Source of the DNA: Nitrospiraceae bacterium
GTDB lineage: Bacteria; Nitrospirota; Nitrospiria; Nitrospirales; Nitrospiraceae
Direction: 5' to 3'
DNA length: 37,390 nt
NCBI GenBank assembly: GCA_005799365.1
Contig: SYGV01000086.1
Span: forward strand, 1-37,390
Shown: piece after piece, positions 7,879 to 16,653 of the stretch
How positions within the stretch are numbered: position 1 is the stretch's first letter
How the letters are laid out: each line of letters begins with the position of its first letter
Notes under the pieces: model-generated
Told to the model about the DNA's origin: nothing
The model's database searches: none
What the model saw: only the letters and a program-made list of their open reading frames with translations
Translations under genes and position numbers: made by a program

Positions 7879-8487
7879 CTACTTGAGCCGCAGCGGCATC
7901 CCGCTGACGATGAAATAGACTTCGTCGGCCTCTTTGGCCACCTGCTGATTCACCGATCCGGCCAGGTCGCGGAACCGTCGCGAGGAGGCCTCCGTCGGCA
8001 CCAGCCCCAGCCCCAATTCGTTGGTGACGACGAGGACCCGGGCCTTGACGCTCCTGATGGCGCGCAACAGTTCGGAGACCAGCGCCGGCACCTTCGCGTC
8101 GGGAACAGCGCGGCCCTGCAGATTACTCAGCCAGAGGGTCAAGCAATCCACGAGGATGGTCCGATAGGCTCCCCCCTGCTTGTCGAACCAACCGGCCAGG
8201 TCCACCGGCACCTCTTCGGTCCGCCAATCAGCCTGCCGCGAGGCCTGGTGCCGGCGGATACGCAAGGCCATCTCGTCATCCAAGGGCTGACCGGTTGCCA
8301 CAAAGACTCTGGGAGCGACGTGACCAGCCATGGCAAGGGCCGCATCGCTCTTGCCGGACGCGGCCCCTCCCAGCACGAGGACCAGCCGCCCGGACGTGAG
8401 CCGTGAGGCCTCAGGCGTCGGGCGAGAAGCTCCGATCCTTTTCCTTTTACTCCTCACGCCTACCCCCTTACGCCTTACGGGCTTCAC
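7879..8487 (-). CDS. cobU: Adenosylcobinamide kinase/guanylyltransferase CobU
   Basis: A bifunctional enzyme that phosphorylates adenosylcobinamide and transfers GMP to it. The P-loop LVLGGAASGKSDAALAMA, the loop VFVATGQPLDDEMALRIRRHQ (with the GMP-accepting His region), ILVDCLTLWLSNL and VVTNELGLGLVPT identify it. Oddity: the P-loop normally begins within about ten residues of the start, but here about 32 basic residues precede it (RRKGVGVRSKRKRIGASR and on). They are encoded by a stutter palindrome. No ATG/GTG/TTG lies between it and the P-loop, so translation must start at GTG 8487 or at GTG 8457, the latter preceded by AAGGGGG. The coordinates here use the longer choice. cobQ lies directly upstream. 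Confidence 0.93.
   Translation of the reverse strand: MKPVRRKGVGVRSKRKRIGASRPTPEASRLTSGRLVLVLGGAASGKSDAALAMAGHVAPRVFVATGQPLDDEMALRIRRHQASRQADWRTEEVPVDLAGWFDKQGGAYRTILVDCLTLWLSNLQGRAVPDAKVPALVSELLRAIRSVKARVLVVTNELGLGLVPTEASSRRFRDLAGSVNQQVAKEADEVYFIVSGMPLRLK
8395..8482. repeat. Stutter palindrome embedded in the cobU N-terminus
   Basis: Left arm GTGAGCCGTGAGGCCTCAGG; right arm CTCCTCACGCC..CTTACGCCTTACGGG; the arms are imperfect inverted copies of a CACGCC-like unit. It is translated as the extra N-terminus of CobU. Confidence 0.65.
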
Positions 8488-8489
8488 CT

Positions 8490-9986
8490 CTACAGCCCCC
8501 GCTCAAGAATCGCATCAATGGCCGCCAGGTCCAGATGCTTGGCCGTAAAATCGGCGAGCCGGTCGATCTGCTCATCCAGAGACCTCCCCGGCTGCACCGG
8601 CAAGGGGGCCCAGCCATGCCGCTCGCGGAGCCCGTTGAGAAAAACCCGCCGAAACTCAGGGGCATCAAAGAGACCGTGGACATAGGTGCCGAGCACAAGA
8701 CCGTCCTCCGAGCTGGCCCCTTCCTGCCTCACGGCTGCCTCACCGGGCACCCGGACTTCCAGCCAGGGAACAGCTCCCGCTTCCAGACTGGTTCGGCCCA
8801 TGTGCACCTCGTAGCCCTCCACCGGACAGTTGCTCGCTAAGTGGCGCCCGCTCACCCCCACCGTGACTTTGTCCCGGGCAAAGCTAGTCGTCACATCCAG
8901 CAGCCCCAGGCCTTCAAGCGCGACCGCCGACGATTCGACCTGGTCCGGGTCGAGAATCCGCCTGCCCAGCAGCTGAAACCCTCCGCAGAGTCCCACGACC
9001 TTGCCGCCCGCTTCCAACACCTGCCGGGCGACCAGATGGAGCTTCCGTTCCTTCACGAAGCGCAGGGCGTCGGCCGTATGCTTGGTGCCAGGAAAGATCA
9101 ACGCCTCGAGTCGGTGGGTGATCGGTCCGGCGACCCGGACCAGGCGGACATCCGGTTCACAGGCCAGCGCGTCGAAGTCGGTGAAGTTCGAAATGGCCGG
9201 CAGGTCCACGACTCCGATCGTCAGGGTATCCGCTCGCCGGAACGTGGCGTCATGCCGGTCTTCCCATCCCAGCGAGTCTTCCTGCGGCACCTGGAGATCG
9301 CGCCAATGGGGGACTACGCCCAGGCAAGAAATCCCGCACCGGGCTTCCACCATCTTCACGCCCGGCGCCAACAGATCCGCATCGCCGCGAAACTTGTTGA
9401 TCAGAAATCCTTTGACGTGAGCGCGATCCTCCGGTTCGAGCAAGGCCAAGGTGCCCACCAAGGCCGCGAAGACCCCGCCCCGATCAATGTCGCCGGCCAG
9501 GATAACCGGAGCCCGCGCCTCCTGCGCCATGGCCATGTTCACGATGTCCCGATCGCGCAGATTGATTTCGGCCGGGCTGCCGGCCCCTTCGAGAATGACC
9601 AGGTCGAATTCCCCGGCCAGCCGGGCAAAGGCCTCGCACACGACAGGCCAGTGGTCGCGCTTGATGCGCCCGAAATCGGAGGCCTGCAGGTGACCGGCCA
9701 CCTGCCCGTTCACCACCATCTGGGCGGTCTGCTCGCCGGAGGGCTTGATCAGCACGGGATTGAAGTCGGTGCGCGGAGCGAGCCGGCAGGCCGCCGCCTG
9801 CACCGCCTGGGCGCGCCCGATTTCCCTCCCGTCCGGCGTGACGAAGGAATTGTTGGACATGTTCTGCGCCTTGAAGGGCGCGACCTTGACGCCGCGCCGC
9901 GCGAATAACCGGCAAAGGGCCGTCACGAGCACGGACTTGCCCACGTGGGACGCAGTGCCCTGGACCATGAGTGTTTTCGTCGGCAC
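8490..9986 (-). CDS. cobQ: Cobyric acid synthase CobQ/CbiP
   Basis: A 498-residue ATP- and glutamine-dependent enzyme amidating four carboxylates (b, d, e, g) of adenosylcobyrinic acid diamide. The N-terminal synthetase domain opens with MVQGTASHVGKSVL, the P-loop-like DTBS fold, then FKAQNMSNNSFVT, QAAAC and ILEGAGSPAEINLR. The C-terminal class I glutamine amidotransferase domain has VGLCGGFQLLG with nucleophile Cys334 and GTYVHGLFD with His437. Start GTG 9986 has GGAG seven bases upstream; an internal ATG at 9968 is the alternative. It lies in the late-cobalamin run between the PduO-type adenosyltransferase and cobU. Confidence 0.96.
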   Translation of the reverse strand: MPTKTLMVQGTASHVGKSVLVTALCRLFARRGVKVAPFKAQNMSNNSFVTPDGREIGRAQAVQAAACRLAPRTDFNPVLIKPSGEQTAQMVVNGQVAGHLQASDFGRIKRDHWPVVCEAFARLAGEFDLVILEGAGSPAEINLRDRDIVNMAMAQEARAPVILAGDIDRGGVFAALVGTLALLEPEDRAHVKGFLINKFRGDADLLAPGVKMVEARCGISCLGVVPHWRDLQVPQEDSLGWEDRHDATFRRADTLTIGVVDLPAISNFTDFDALACEPDVRLVRVAGPITHRLEALIFPGTKHTADALRFVKERKLHLVARQVLEAGGKVVGLCGGFQLLGRRILDPDQVESSAVALEGLGLLDVTTSFARDKVTVGVSGRHLASNCPVEGYEVHMGRTSLEAGAVPWLEVRVPGEAAVRQEGASSEDGLVLGTYVHGLFDAPEFRRVFLNGLRERHGWAPLPVQPGRSLDEQIDRLADFTAKHLDLAAIDAILERGL

Positions 9987-10001
9987 CCGTAATCTCCGCT
10001 C

Positions 10002-10067
10002 GGCAGAAAGCAGTAAGCAGAAGGCAGCCGTTGTTCTGTCGCTGCCTCCCGCCTACTGCCTTTTGCC
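10002..10067. repeat. Stutter palindrome between PduO-type AdoT gene and cobQ
   Basis: GGCAGAAAGCAGTAAGCAGA..GGCAG pairs imperfectly with CTGCCTCCCGCCTACTGCC..TTTTGCC. The unit is GCAGAAA/GCAGTAA. It overlaps the last 15 nt of the upstream gene, including its stop codon. Confidence 0.65.
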
Positions 10068-10649
10068 TTCCTGACCGGTCCGTTCCCAGAAAAACTCCGG
10101 CTCCCCCTGCATCTTGGCGGCCCAGCGGGCCAGCACGAAGAGGGCATCGCTGAGGCGATTCACAAACTTCACGATGACGGCATCCACCGGCTCTTCCTTG
10201 GCCAGCCTCACACAGAGCCGTTCGGCCCGCCGGCAGACCGTCCGGGCTTGATGCAAGTGGCCGGACACCTGGCCGCCCCCCGGCAGGATAAACTCCTTGA
10301 GCGGCGCCAGATCTTTCTGGCAGGCGTCGATCATCCGCTCCAGCCTCGTCACATCCTGCGCGGTCACCTGCGGCATGTTGGCAAACGTCTGGCCCGGGGC
10401 CGTGGCCAAAATGCCCCCGGCGTTGAAGAGCTTGTTCTGCACCCACCGAAGATAGTCTTCAAGGACCCGCCCGGTCTTGGGCTCGGCAGCCTCGGCATTG
10501 AAGACCCGCACCAGGCCGATCAACGCGTTGACTTCATCCAGCGTACCGTAGGTCTCCACGCGCAGACTGTCTTTCCAAACCTGTTGCCCGCCCGCCAGAC
10601 GGGTTTTGCCTGCATCGCCGGTGCGTGTATAGACCTTGGTGATGCGCAT
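10053..10649 (-). CDS. Cob(I)alamin adenosyltransferase, PduO/MMAB type
   Basis: 198 residues. It transfers the adenosyl group of ATP to cob(I)alamin or cob(I)inamide. The PduO-type ATP loop YTRTGDAGKTRLAGGQQVWKD is at the N-terminus. VETYGTLDEVNALIG, FNAGGILAT, FILPGGGQVSGHLHQARTVCRRAER and FVNRLSDALFVLARWAA follow; all are hallmarks of the trimeric helical family, unrelated to BtuR/CobO. A BtuR-type enzyme is also encoded 2 kb upstream, so the island carries two non-homologous adenosyltransferases. The C-terminal residues QEGKRQ come from the stutter palindrome. A 337-bp gap with two nested repeats lies upstream, so it may have its own promoter. Confidence 0.95.
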   Translation of the reverse strand: MRITKVYTRTGDAGKTRLAGGQQVWKDSLRVETYGTLDEVNALIGLVRVFNAEAAEPKTGRVLEDYLRWVQNKLFNAGGILATAPGQTFANMPQVTAQDVTRLERMIDACQKDLAPLKEFILPGGGQVSGHLHQARTVCRRAERLCVRLAKEEPVDAVIVKFVNRLSDALFVLARWAAKMQGEPEFFWERTGQEGKRQ

Positions 10650-10694
10650 CTTGTTCTCCTCACGACGAACGCCGAAGGATGCATGCTGAGCGAA

Positions 10695-10859
10695 CAGGAT
10701 GTCGGAAAAGTCCGCCAGCGTCGTTCTCGCGCCACTTCCCAGGAGTTGTCAGTTATCAGTATTCCGTTCGCAGTTCTCGGAACTGACGACTGCACACTGA
10801 CAACCGAGAACGAAAATGCCTCGCTGCGGCCTCGCTGGACGGCCTTTTAGACCATCCTG
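10695..10859. mobile_element. MITE-like palindromic element, copy 1 (with nested stutter hairpin)
   Basis: Imperfect inverted ends of about 26 bp: CAGGATGTCGGAAAAGTCCG at the left, and the complement of the right end reads CAGGATGGTCTAAAAGGCCG; both continue CCAGCG-like. There is no ORF inside. The centre is occupied by a stutter hairpin at 10745-10804. A second copy is at 21513-21636. I recall similar palindromes from Nitrospira genomes. No clear target duplication is seen. Confidence 0.7.
10745..10804. repeat. Stutter palindrome nested in MITE-like copy 1
   Basis: Perfect 9-bp ends GTTGTCAGT/ACTGACAAC enclose degenerate TCAGT units (GTTGTCAGTTATCAGTATT; ACTGACGACTGCACACTGAC). It sits near the centre of the larger palindrome. 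Confidence 0.7.
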
Positions 10860-10960
10860 CGGGGGATTTTCTGTCATCTCGGGCCGGCGAGCCATTGGCA
10901 TCCGAGTGGTTCCACAATAATGTGTCACAGCTTGCCAAGGAAATGATCCCTCTTTCTCTC

Positions 10961-11898
<938 letters not shown>

Positions 11899-11921
11899 TC
11901 AGCGCGCCTTTCACAAAACGG

Positions 11922-12512
11922 CTAAGCTGTCTCCCTATATTGCGCGCCCTTCGTCCCCGCCCAGACGCTCGCCGCGCCGAGCACCAGGTGCATGACCGCT
12001 GCGACGCCGACATAGAACAACAGGGACGAGAGGGACTGCGGAAAGTATTCTGCGAATCGCGAGGCAAACTGCGCCACGCTCGCCTGCTCGAAGCGACCGG
12101 GGAGAAAATAAAAGCTGCCGCTCGAGATCAGCTCGCACGCCGCCGCGCCGGCAAACAAGCCCCCTGTCAGCGGGAATAACGTAGCAACCCTGTCCTGGTG
12201 ACGCCCCGCATACCAGCGGCCGGCCAACCACAGCGCACCGTAGGCGGGCAGCAAGAAGCCACAGGCAGGGCTGACACAGAAGCTGTCCGCCCCGCCCCAG
12301 GTGACGGCGGCAAAGTCGAGCCCTGCCGCCTCGGTCAGCAGCGCGGGGAAAGCCCAGAGAGACCGCAGATACACGCCGGCGATGAAGAACACCGCCCAGG
12401 ATGTGCTCGGCAGGTGTTCGATGGCGCCGAAATGGTGGCCCCGTGTCGCCCCCATGAGGGTGGCCAGGACAAGGCCGACCATGATCTGGGTCCGGGGAGA
12501 AAGTGATGGCAT
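11922..12512 (-). CDS. btuM: BtuM-like cobalamin transporter
   Basis: A 196-residue membrane protein with about six TM helices. The stretches TRGHHFGAIEHLPSTSWAVF, FIAGVYLRSLWAFPALL and GADSFCVSPACGFLLPAYGA resemble BtuM, a solitary ECF S-component-like B12 transporter. In characterised BtuM a conserved Cys near position 80 coordinates cobalamin and promotes decyanation; Cys79 here is at the matching place. The ATG has AGAGGT eight bases upstream. It sits between cobO and the CWC/bluB pair in the riboswitch-headed cluster, which supports a corrinoid role. Family assignment is from remembered motifs; CbtA-type cobalt transport is a less likely alternative. Confidence 0.72.
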   Translation of the reverse strand: MPSLSPRTQIMVGLVLATLMGATRGHHFGAIEHLPSTSWAVFFIAGVYLRSLWAFPALLTEAAGLDFAAVTWGGADSFCVSPACGFLLPAYGALWLAGRWYAGRHQDRVATLFPLTGGLFAGAAACELISSGSFYFLPGRFEQASVAQFASRFAEYFPQSLSSLLFYVGVAAVMHLVLGAASVWAGTKGAQYRETA

Positions 12513-12608
12513 GGTTATGTACCTCTTGCGTGATTGATGGGTCTGTTCGCAACATCCGCAAGCGTCGGTGACTGGCCCCCTTATCCGACCTTAAATCAAT
12601 TTCTCCAT

Positions 12609-13208
12609 TCAAAACTCAATGCCTTTTTGCGCTTTGATGCCCTTTCGAAACGGATGCTTCACCTGCTTCATCTCTGTAACAAGGTCCGCAGCCTCCATCA
12701 ACTCAGGCGAAGCCCCTCGTCCCGTGATCACCGCATGTTGCATGGGCGGTCTGGCCTGGAGCACCGGCAATACGTCGGCGAGCCGGACGTAGCCGTGCTG
12801 GAGCGCGATGTTGAACTCGTCCAGAATGACCATCGCATAGGCCGGGTCGCGAAGCAATGCGGTCGCGGCGGCCCAGGCTTTTTGCGCCATCTCCGTATCC
12901 CTTGCTCGATCCTGCGTCTCCCAGGTATAGCCTTCGCCCATCCGCAGAAAGACGAGTTGCTCGCCGAAGCTTTTCAGCACCCGCTCCTCCGCCGTATCGA
13001 TCGCGCCTTTGATGAATTGCACGATGGCCACGTTCATCCCGTGGCCGATGCAGCGCAGGGCCATGCCCAAGGCGGCGGTGGTTTTTCCCTTCCCCGCGCC
13101 TGTGTAGACGATCACCAGCCCCCTTTCCTCCTGGGCCGCCTCAATGCGCTGGTCCACGGAGGCCTTCAGGCGCTGCATGCGGGCCTGATGCTCGGCATTG
13201 TCCGTCAC
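12609..13208 (-). CDS. cobO: Cob(I)yrinic acid a,c-diamide adenosyltransferase CobO/BtuR
   Basis: About 199 residues of the P-loop type adenosyltransferase. GLVIVYTGAGKGKTTAALGM is the inverted-substrate P-loop; IVQFIKGAIDTAEERVL, LDEFNIALQHGYV and VITGRGASPELMEAADLVTEMKQVKHPF are family motifs, and KGIKAQKGIEF is the classic C-terminus. It adenosylates cobyrinic acid diamide and other corrinoids after reduction. The track start lies in the cbiA frame shadow; GTG 13208 overlaps the cbiA stop (GTGA) with GGGGG seven bases upstream. It acts directly after the CbiA product in the pathway, consistent with coupling. Confidence 0.96.
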   Translation of the reverse strand: MTDNAEHQARMQRLKASVDQRIEAAQEERGLVIVYTGAGKGKTTAALGMALRCIGHGMNVAIVQFIKGAIDTAEERVLKSFGEQLVFLRMGEGYTWETQDRARDTEMAQKAWAAATALLRDPAYAMVILDEFNIALQHGYVRLADVLPVLQARPPMQHAVITGRGASPELMEAADLVTEMKQVKHPFRKGIKAQKGIEF

Positions 13209-14665
13209 GACGCCACCCCCTTCCCCTCCGCACCCTGCGTGCGCCAAGCCCTTGCCGATGCCACCAGCGCGCGTGCCACGGCCGGCTGGCTGGAAAAATG
13301 GAGATGGGCATAGAGGGCCACCGTGTTGCCCCGCACCAGCCCGTCCGGCGTCCGTGGCTGTGCCTTCGCATCCGTCACGGCGCAGGCATAGTCGAGCGGC
13401 CCTTTGGAGACGAGCGAGGAGTAGTGAAACTCATGCCCCCGCGCTTTGAGGCCGACCGACCCGATCACGCAAGGCTTCGTGATCTCGATTTCACGATAGC
13501 CCAGGGTCAGGCCAGGTTTGCGCATCACGGCTTCGGCCGGAAACAGCCCGACCATCTCGTGGGCCAGCCCCTCGAAATCGCGGATCGCCTGGGTCAGGTA
13601 CATCATGCCCCCGCATTCGGCGTAGATCGTTCCTCCCCTCTCGGCAAAGTCCCGGATCGCGCCGCGCATGGAACTGTTTTTGGCAAGCGCTTCGCCGTAC
13701 AGCTCCGGATAGCCCCCGCCCAGGTAGAGCAGATCAACCTCCGGCAGGACCCGATCTCGAATCGGCGAGAATGTGACCAGTTCGGTCCCCTCCGCTTCCA
13801 ACAGTTCCAGATTCTCCCGGTAATAGAAACAAAAGGCCGGATCGTAGGCGACGCCGACGCGCACCGGCCTGAACGCGGAACGCGGAACGCTGCATGATAA
13901 ACGGGAAGATCCTTCCGCTCCGCATGCAAGTAATTCATCATTCATCATTCCGCAATCTGCATTGAGTTCGCCGGCCGTCCGCGCCAGGGCTTCCACCTTG
14001 TCCAAATCCACGGTTTCGGCCACCGCCTGCCCCAGCTTGTCGTAGAGATCGGTCGAGCCCTGTTCGATGGCCGTCCGTAATCCAAGATGCCGGTCGCCGA
14101 TCGTCAGAGTTGTGTCCGGCTTCAGGTAGCCGACCACCGACACCTTGCTCTCCGTCTCCACCGCTTCTTTGAGCAACTGAAAGTGGCCCTCGCTGCTTAC
14201 CCGGTTGAAGAGGACACCGGCCACGGTCAGGGCCGGATCGAAGGTGCCGTAGCCGTTGACCATCGCCGCGGCCGATCTGGCCATGGAACTCCCGTCGATC
14301 ACGAGGAGAACCGGAGCCCCAAGCAGCTTGGACATCTCGGCTGTGCTGCCGGTCTCGCTGGTCGGCGAACTGCCGTCGAAGAGCCCCATCATGCCTTCGA
14401 TGATCGCGATGTCCGCCTCGGCGGCAGCCCGTCCAAAAATCTTCCGGTTCACGACCTGAGTCAGCATCCACCCGTCCAGATTGCGAGACGGCCGGCCTGC
14501 CGCCATCGTATGGTGGCCTGGGTCAATATAATCTGGTCCGGCCTTGAAGGGCTGGACGGTCCGGCCCCGCTGCCGCAAGGCGGCCAGCAGGGCCAGGGTC
14601 ACCGTGGTCTTGCCGACATTGCTGCCGGTTCCGGCGATGACGAGCCGTGGGATCACCATTAGCAT
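13205..14665 (-). CDS. cbiA: Cobyrinic acid a,c-diamide synthase CbiA/CobB
   Basis: A 486-residue glutamine-dependent amidase acting on the a and c carboxylates of (hydrogeno)cobyrinate. The N-terminal P-loop is RLVIAGTGSNVGKTT, with FKAGPDYIDPGHH, IIEGMMGLFDG and FNRV following. The C-terminal amidotransferase has LYLGGGYPELY and IYAECGGMMYL with nucleophile Cys351, plus GHEFHYSS. Oddity: residues about 234-266 (NADCGMMNDELLACGAEGSS and on to VPRSAF) lie between the two domains and are encoded by stutter-repeat DNA, so the linker seems to be an in-frame insertion. Start ATG 14665 or ATG 14659; GAGGG favours the second slightly. It follows btuB with six bases between. Confidence 0.95.
   Translation of the reverse strand: MLMVIPRLVIAGTGSNVGKTTVTLALLAALRQRGRTVQPFKAGPDYIDPGHHTMAAGRPSRNLDGWMLTQVVNRKIFGRAAAEADIAIIEGMMGLFDGSSPTSETGSTAEMSKLLGAPVLLVIDGSSMARSAAAMVNGYGTFDPALTVAGVLFNRVSSEGHFQLLKEAVETESKVSVVGYLKPDTTLTIGDRHLGLRTAIEQGSTDLYDKLGQAVAETVDLDKVEALARTAGELNADCGMMNDELLACGAEGSSRLSCSVPRSAFRPVRVGVAYDPAFCFYYRENLELLEAEGTELVTFSPIRDRVLPEVDLLYLGGGYPELYGEALAKNSSMRGAIRDFAERGGTIYAECGGMMYLTQAIRDFEGLAHEMVGLFPAEAVMRKPGLTLGYREIEITKPCVIGSVGLKARGHEFHYSSLVSKGPLDYACAVTDAKAQPRTPDGLVRGNTVALYAHLHFSSQPAVARALVASARAWRTQGAEGKGVAS
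13870..13965. repeat. Stutter repeat inside the cbiA interdomain linker
   Basis: GAACGCGGAACGCGGAACGC (13871-13890) and ATTCATCATTCATCATTCCG (13933-13952) are tandem units seen elsewhere only at gene junctions. Here the whole block is in frame within cbiA. Confidence 0.7.
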
Positions 14666-14671
14666 CTGCCC

Positions 14672-16615
14672 TCAGGAAAACAAACCATGACTCAGCCGGA
14701 TGCCGAAATAGATCGAACGGACCGGCGTGCCCGCGTTGAGAATTTCCTGGTACCGCTGGTTGAACAGATTATCCGCACGGATATAGGCTTCCATGTGCTT
14801 GGTGACTGTATAGTTGGTGGTCAGGTTCCACACGTCGAAGGCCTGCATCCCCTGACGGTCGGCGGTCGTATTGAACCGCGAACCCACAAAGCGGCCAGCC
14901 AGAATGATGCGCAAGGGATCGATGGGCTGGTACCCGGCCTGGAGGCTCCACTGGTCCACCGGCTGACGCGGCAACCGGCTCCCGTTGCTCATATCTCTCG
15001 TCATCGTGTTAGTGTACTGGCCTTGTACGTCGAAAGCCTTGAGGAGGGGCAGGTCCAGGGTCTGCTTATAGGCGAAGCTGGCCTCAAAACCTTTTGTCGA
15101 GGAATTGCCGACGTTGAGTGGACAATAACCGCTGGTACTGAAGGGCGTACAGACCACGGGATCGTACGTCGTCACAATTTGATTACTATACCGGTTCCAG
15201 AAATAGCCACCGCTGAGTTTCAACCGCTTGCCGAACAGTTCCTGGTCCACCCCCGCGTCGAAACTCTGACTCTTTTCCGGCTTGAGGTTGGGATTGCCGA
15301 AGTCGACAAAATACAGTTCATTGATCGACGGAGCCCGGAACCCTGTCCCATAGCTGGTCCGGAGCTTCGTGTCCGTTTCCTTATGGAGATACCCGCCACT
15401 CAACCGGTAGGTCGTGGCATTTCCGAACACGTTATAGTTGTCCTGGCGGATGCCGGCCGTGCCGAAGACCCGATCCCACAGATTCAACTGGGCCTGGGCA
15501 AACCCCGCGTTCGACGAGACGATTCGCTGCGCAAGCGTATCATTTTTCCCCTGTTGTTCGCGGAATTGGTAGCCGAAGGTGAGTAACAGGGGGTCGGCGA
15601 CTTGCATATTGTGCTGCCACTCAAGACGGTTGCTGAGCGTCTGCGTGGTGTTCGGCGATCCGAATGGGACACTCGTCGCACCGGTGCGCAGATTGCGTTG
15701 GAGATTGCCCGGCCAATAGGGAGCATCTTCTTCGCCACGCGCCAACGTCACTTTCTGATTCCACCAATGGGTAATGGCTTGGTCGTAGCTGCCGCTAAAG
15801 ACAAACTGCTGGCTCTTGTTCTTGGCATTAAACACATCGGCTGGCGTCCCGATGTTGTCGATATTGGTCGAGCCGTTCATCCAACGAAAATTGAACTCGA
15901 GCCGGCCGTCCTTAGGCAGATCCACGCCCAACCGCGAGGAGGCGGTCCAGTTCCTGAAGGAATCCCGCTCCGTCGCGCCGAGCCGGGAATCCGCCGTGGA
16001 AAATCCGGCAAAATCCCACCGCGACAGATCCACGGAAAAGTCCACGGGACCTTTCTTGCCGCTGATCTGGCCCCCTTCTCGAATGGAATTGAAGGAGCCG
16101 TATTCGAAGAACGAACTGGCGGTCGTGCCCCCCGCGCCTTTCTTGGTGACGATATTGATGACCCCGCCCATGGCGTCCGACCCCCACAACATGCTTTGGG
16201 CGCCGCGCAGGATTTCCACCCGCTCGATATTGTCGGTCGTCAAATTGGCAAAATTGTAGGCGCCGGTCGTGGCGCTGTTGACGATGGCCCCGTCGATGAG
16301 CACCAGGGTCTGCGTCACACCGCCCCCACGAATCCGAACGTTCGTATCGGCTCCAGGCCCGCCGCTGGAAAAGACCGCGATGCCTTGCGCCAGCCGCAAG
16401 GCATCGGCCACGGTCTTGAATTTTTGCCGCTGCATCTCCTCGCCAGTGATAACCTCCACCGCGCTGGTGAGGTGACTCACCGGCATAGGCGTCTTGGTGG
16501 CCGAGGTCACCACTTCCTCGGTTTGCACAACCGGCTGCGCATCTTCCGCATGGCCGACTCCGAATCCCCACAACAACACAAACGACAGACCAAGCCCAAT
16601 GACAAACTTCCGCAC
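14672..16615 (-). CDS. btuB: TonB-dependent cobalamin receptor BtuB
   Basis: A 647-residue outer-membrane receptor. It has a signal peptide (KFVIGLGLSFVLLWGFGVGHA, cleaved before EDA), a TonB-box-like EEVVTSATKTPMPVS, and a plug domain with VADALRLAQGIAVFSSGG, NVRIRGGG, VLIDGAIVN, ILRGAQSMLWGSDAMGGVINI. The long C-terminal part alternates hydrophobic and polar residues as a 22-strand barrel and includes GTGFRAPSINELYF and NLKPEKSQSFD. It starts at GTG with GGGGAGGTG upstream. A cobalamin riboswitch about 40 bp upstream makes cobalamin or cobinamide the expected ligand. The end (GIRLSHGLFS) lacks the usual final aromatic residue, with Phe at the penultimate position. Confidence 0.94.
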   Translation of the reverse strand: MRKFVIGLGLSFVLLWGFGVGHAEDAQPVVQTEEVVTSATKTPMPVSHLTSAVEVITGEEMQRQKFKTVADALRLAQGIAVFSSGGPGADTNVRIRGGGVTQTLVLIDGAIVNSATTGAYNFANLTTDNIERVEILRGAQSMLWGSDAMGGVINIVTKKGAGGTTASSFFEYGSFNSIREGGQISGKKGPVDFSVDLSRWDFAGFSTADSRLGATERDSFRNWTASSRLGVDLPKDGRLEFNFRWMNGSTNIDNIGTPADVFNAKNKSQQFVFSGSYDQAITHWWNQKVTLARGEEDAPYWPGNLQRNLRTGATSVPFGSPNTTQTLSNRLEWQHNMQVADPLLLTFGYQFREQQGKNDTLAQRIVSSNAGFAQAQLNLWDRVFGTAGIRQDNYNVFGNATTYRLSGGYLHKETDTKLRTSYGTGFRAPSINELYFVDFGNPNLKPEKSQSFDAGVDQELFGKRLKLSGGYFWNRYSNQIVTTYDPVVCTPFSTSGYCPLNVGNSSTKGFEASFAYKQTLDLPLLKAFDVQGQYTNTMTRDMSNGSRLPRQPVDQWSLQAGYQPIDPLRIILAGRFVGSRFNTTADRQGMQAFDVWNLTTNYTVTKHMEAYIRADNLFNQRYQEILNAGTPVRSIYFGIRLSHGLFS

Positions 16616-16625
16616 AACCCACCTC

Positions 16626-16642
16626 CCCTTTGACTCGAAGGG
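16626..16642 (-). promoter_or_regulatory. Possible hairpin hiding part of the btuB ribosome site
   Basis: On the minus strand CCCTT-CGAGTCA-AAGGG folds with the 5' part of AAAGGGGAGG, the btuB Shine-Dalgarno, just 3' of the riboswitch. It may be the translational expression platform; inferred only from sequence. Confidence 0.4.
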
Positions 16643-16653
16643 CAGAGTGAACT

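Noticed and set aside
13870-13965. A pseudogene or frameshift in cbiA because of the odd linker
   Set aside because: The frame is intact and both domains keep their catalytic residues; the block is better read as an in-frame repeat insertion.
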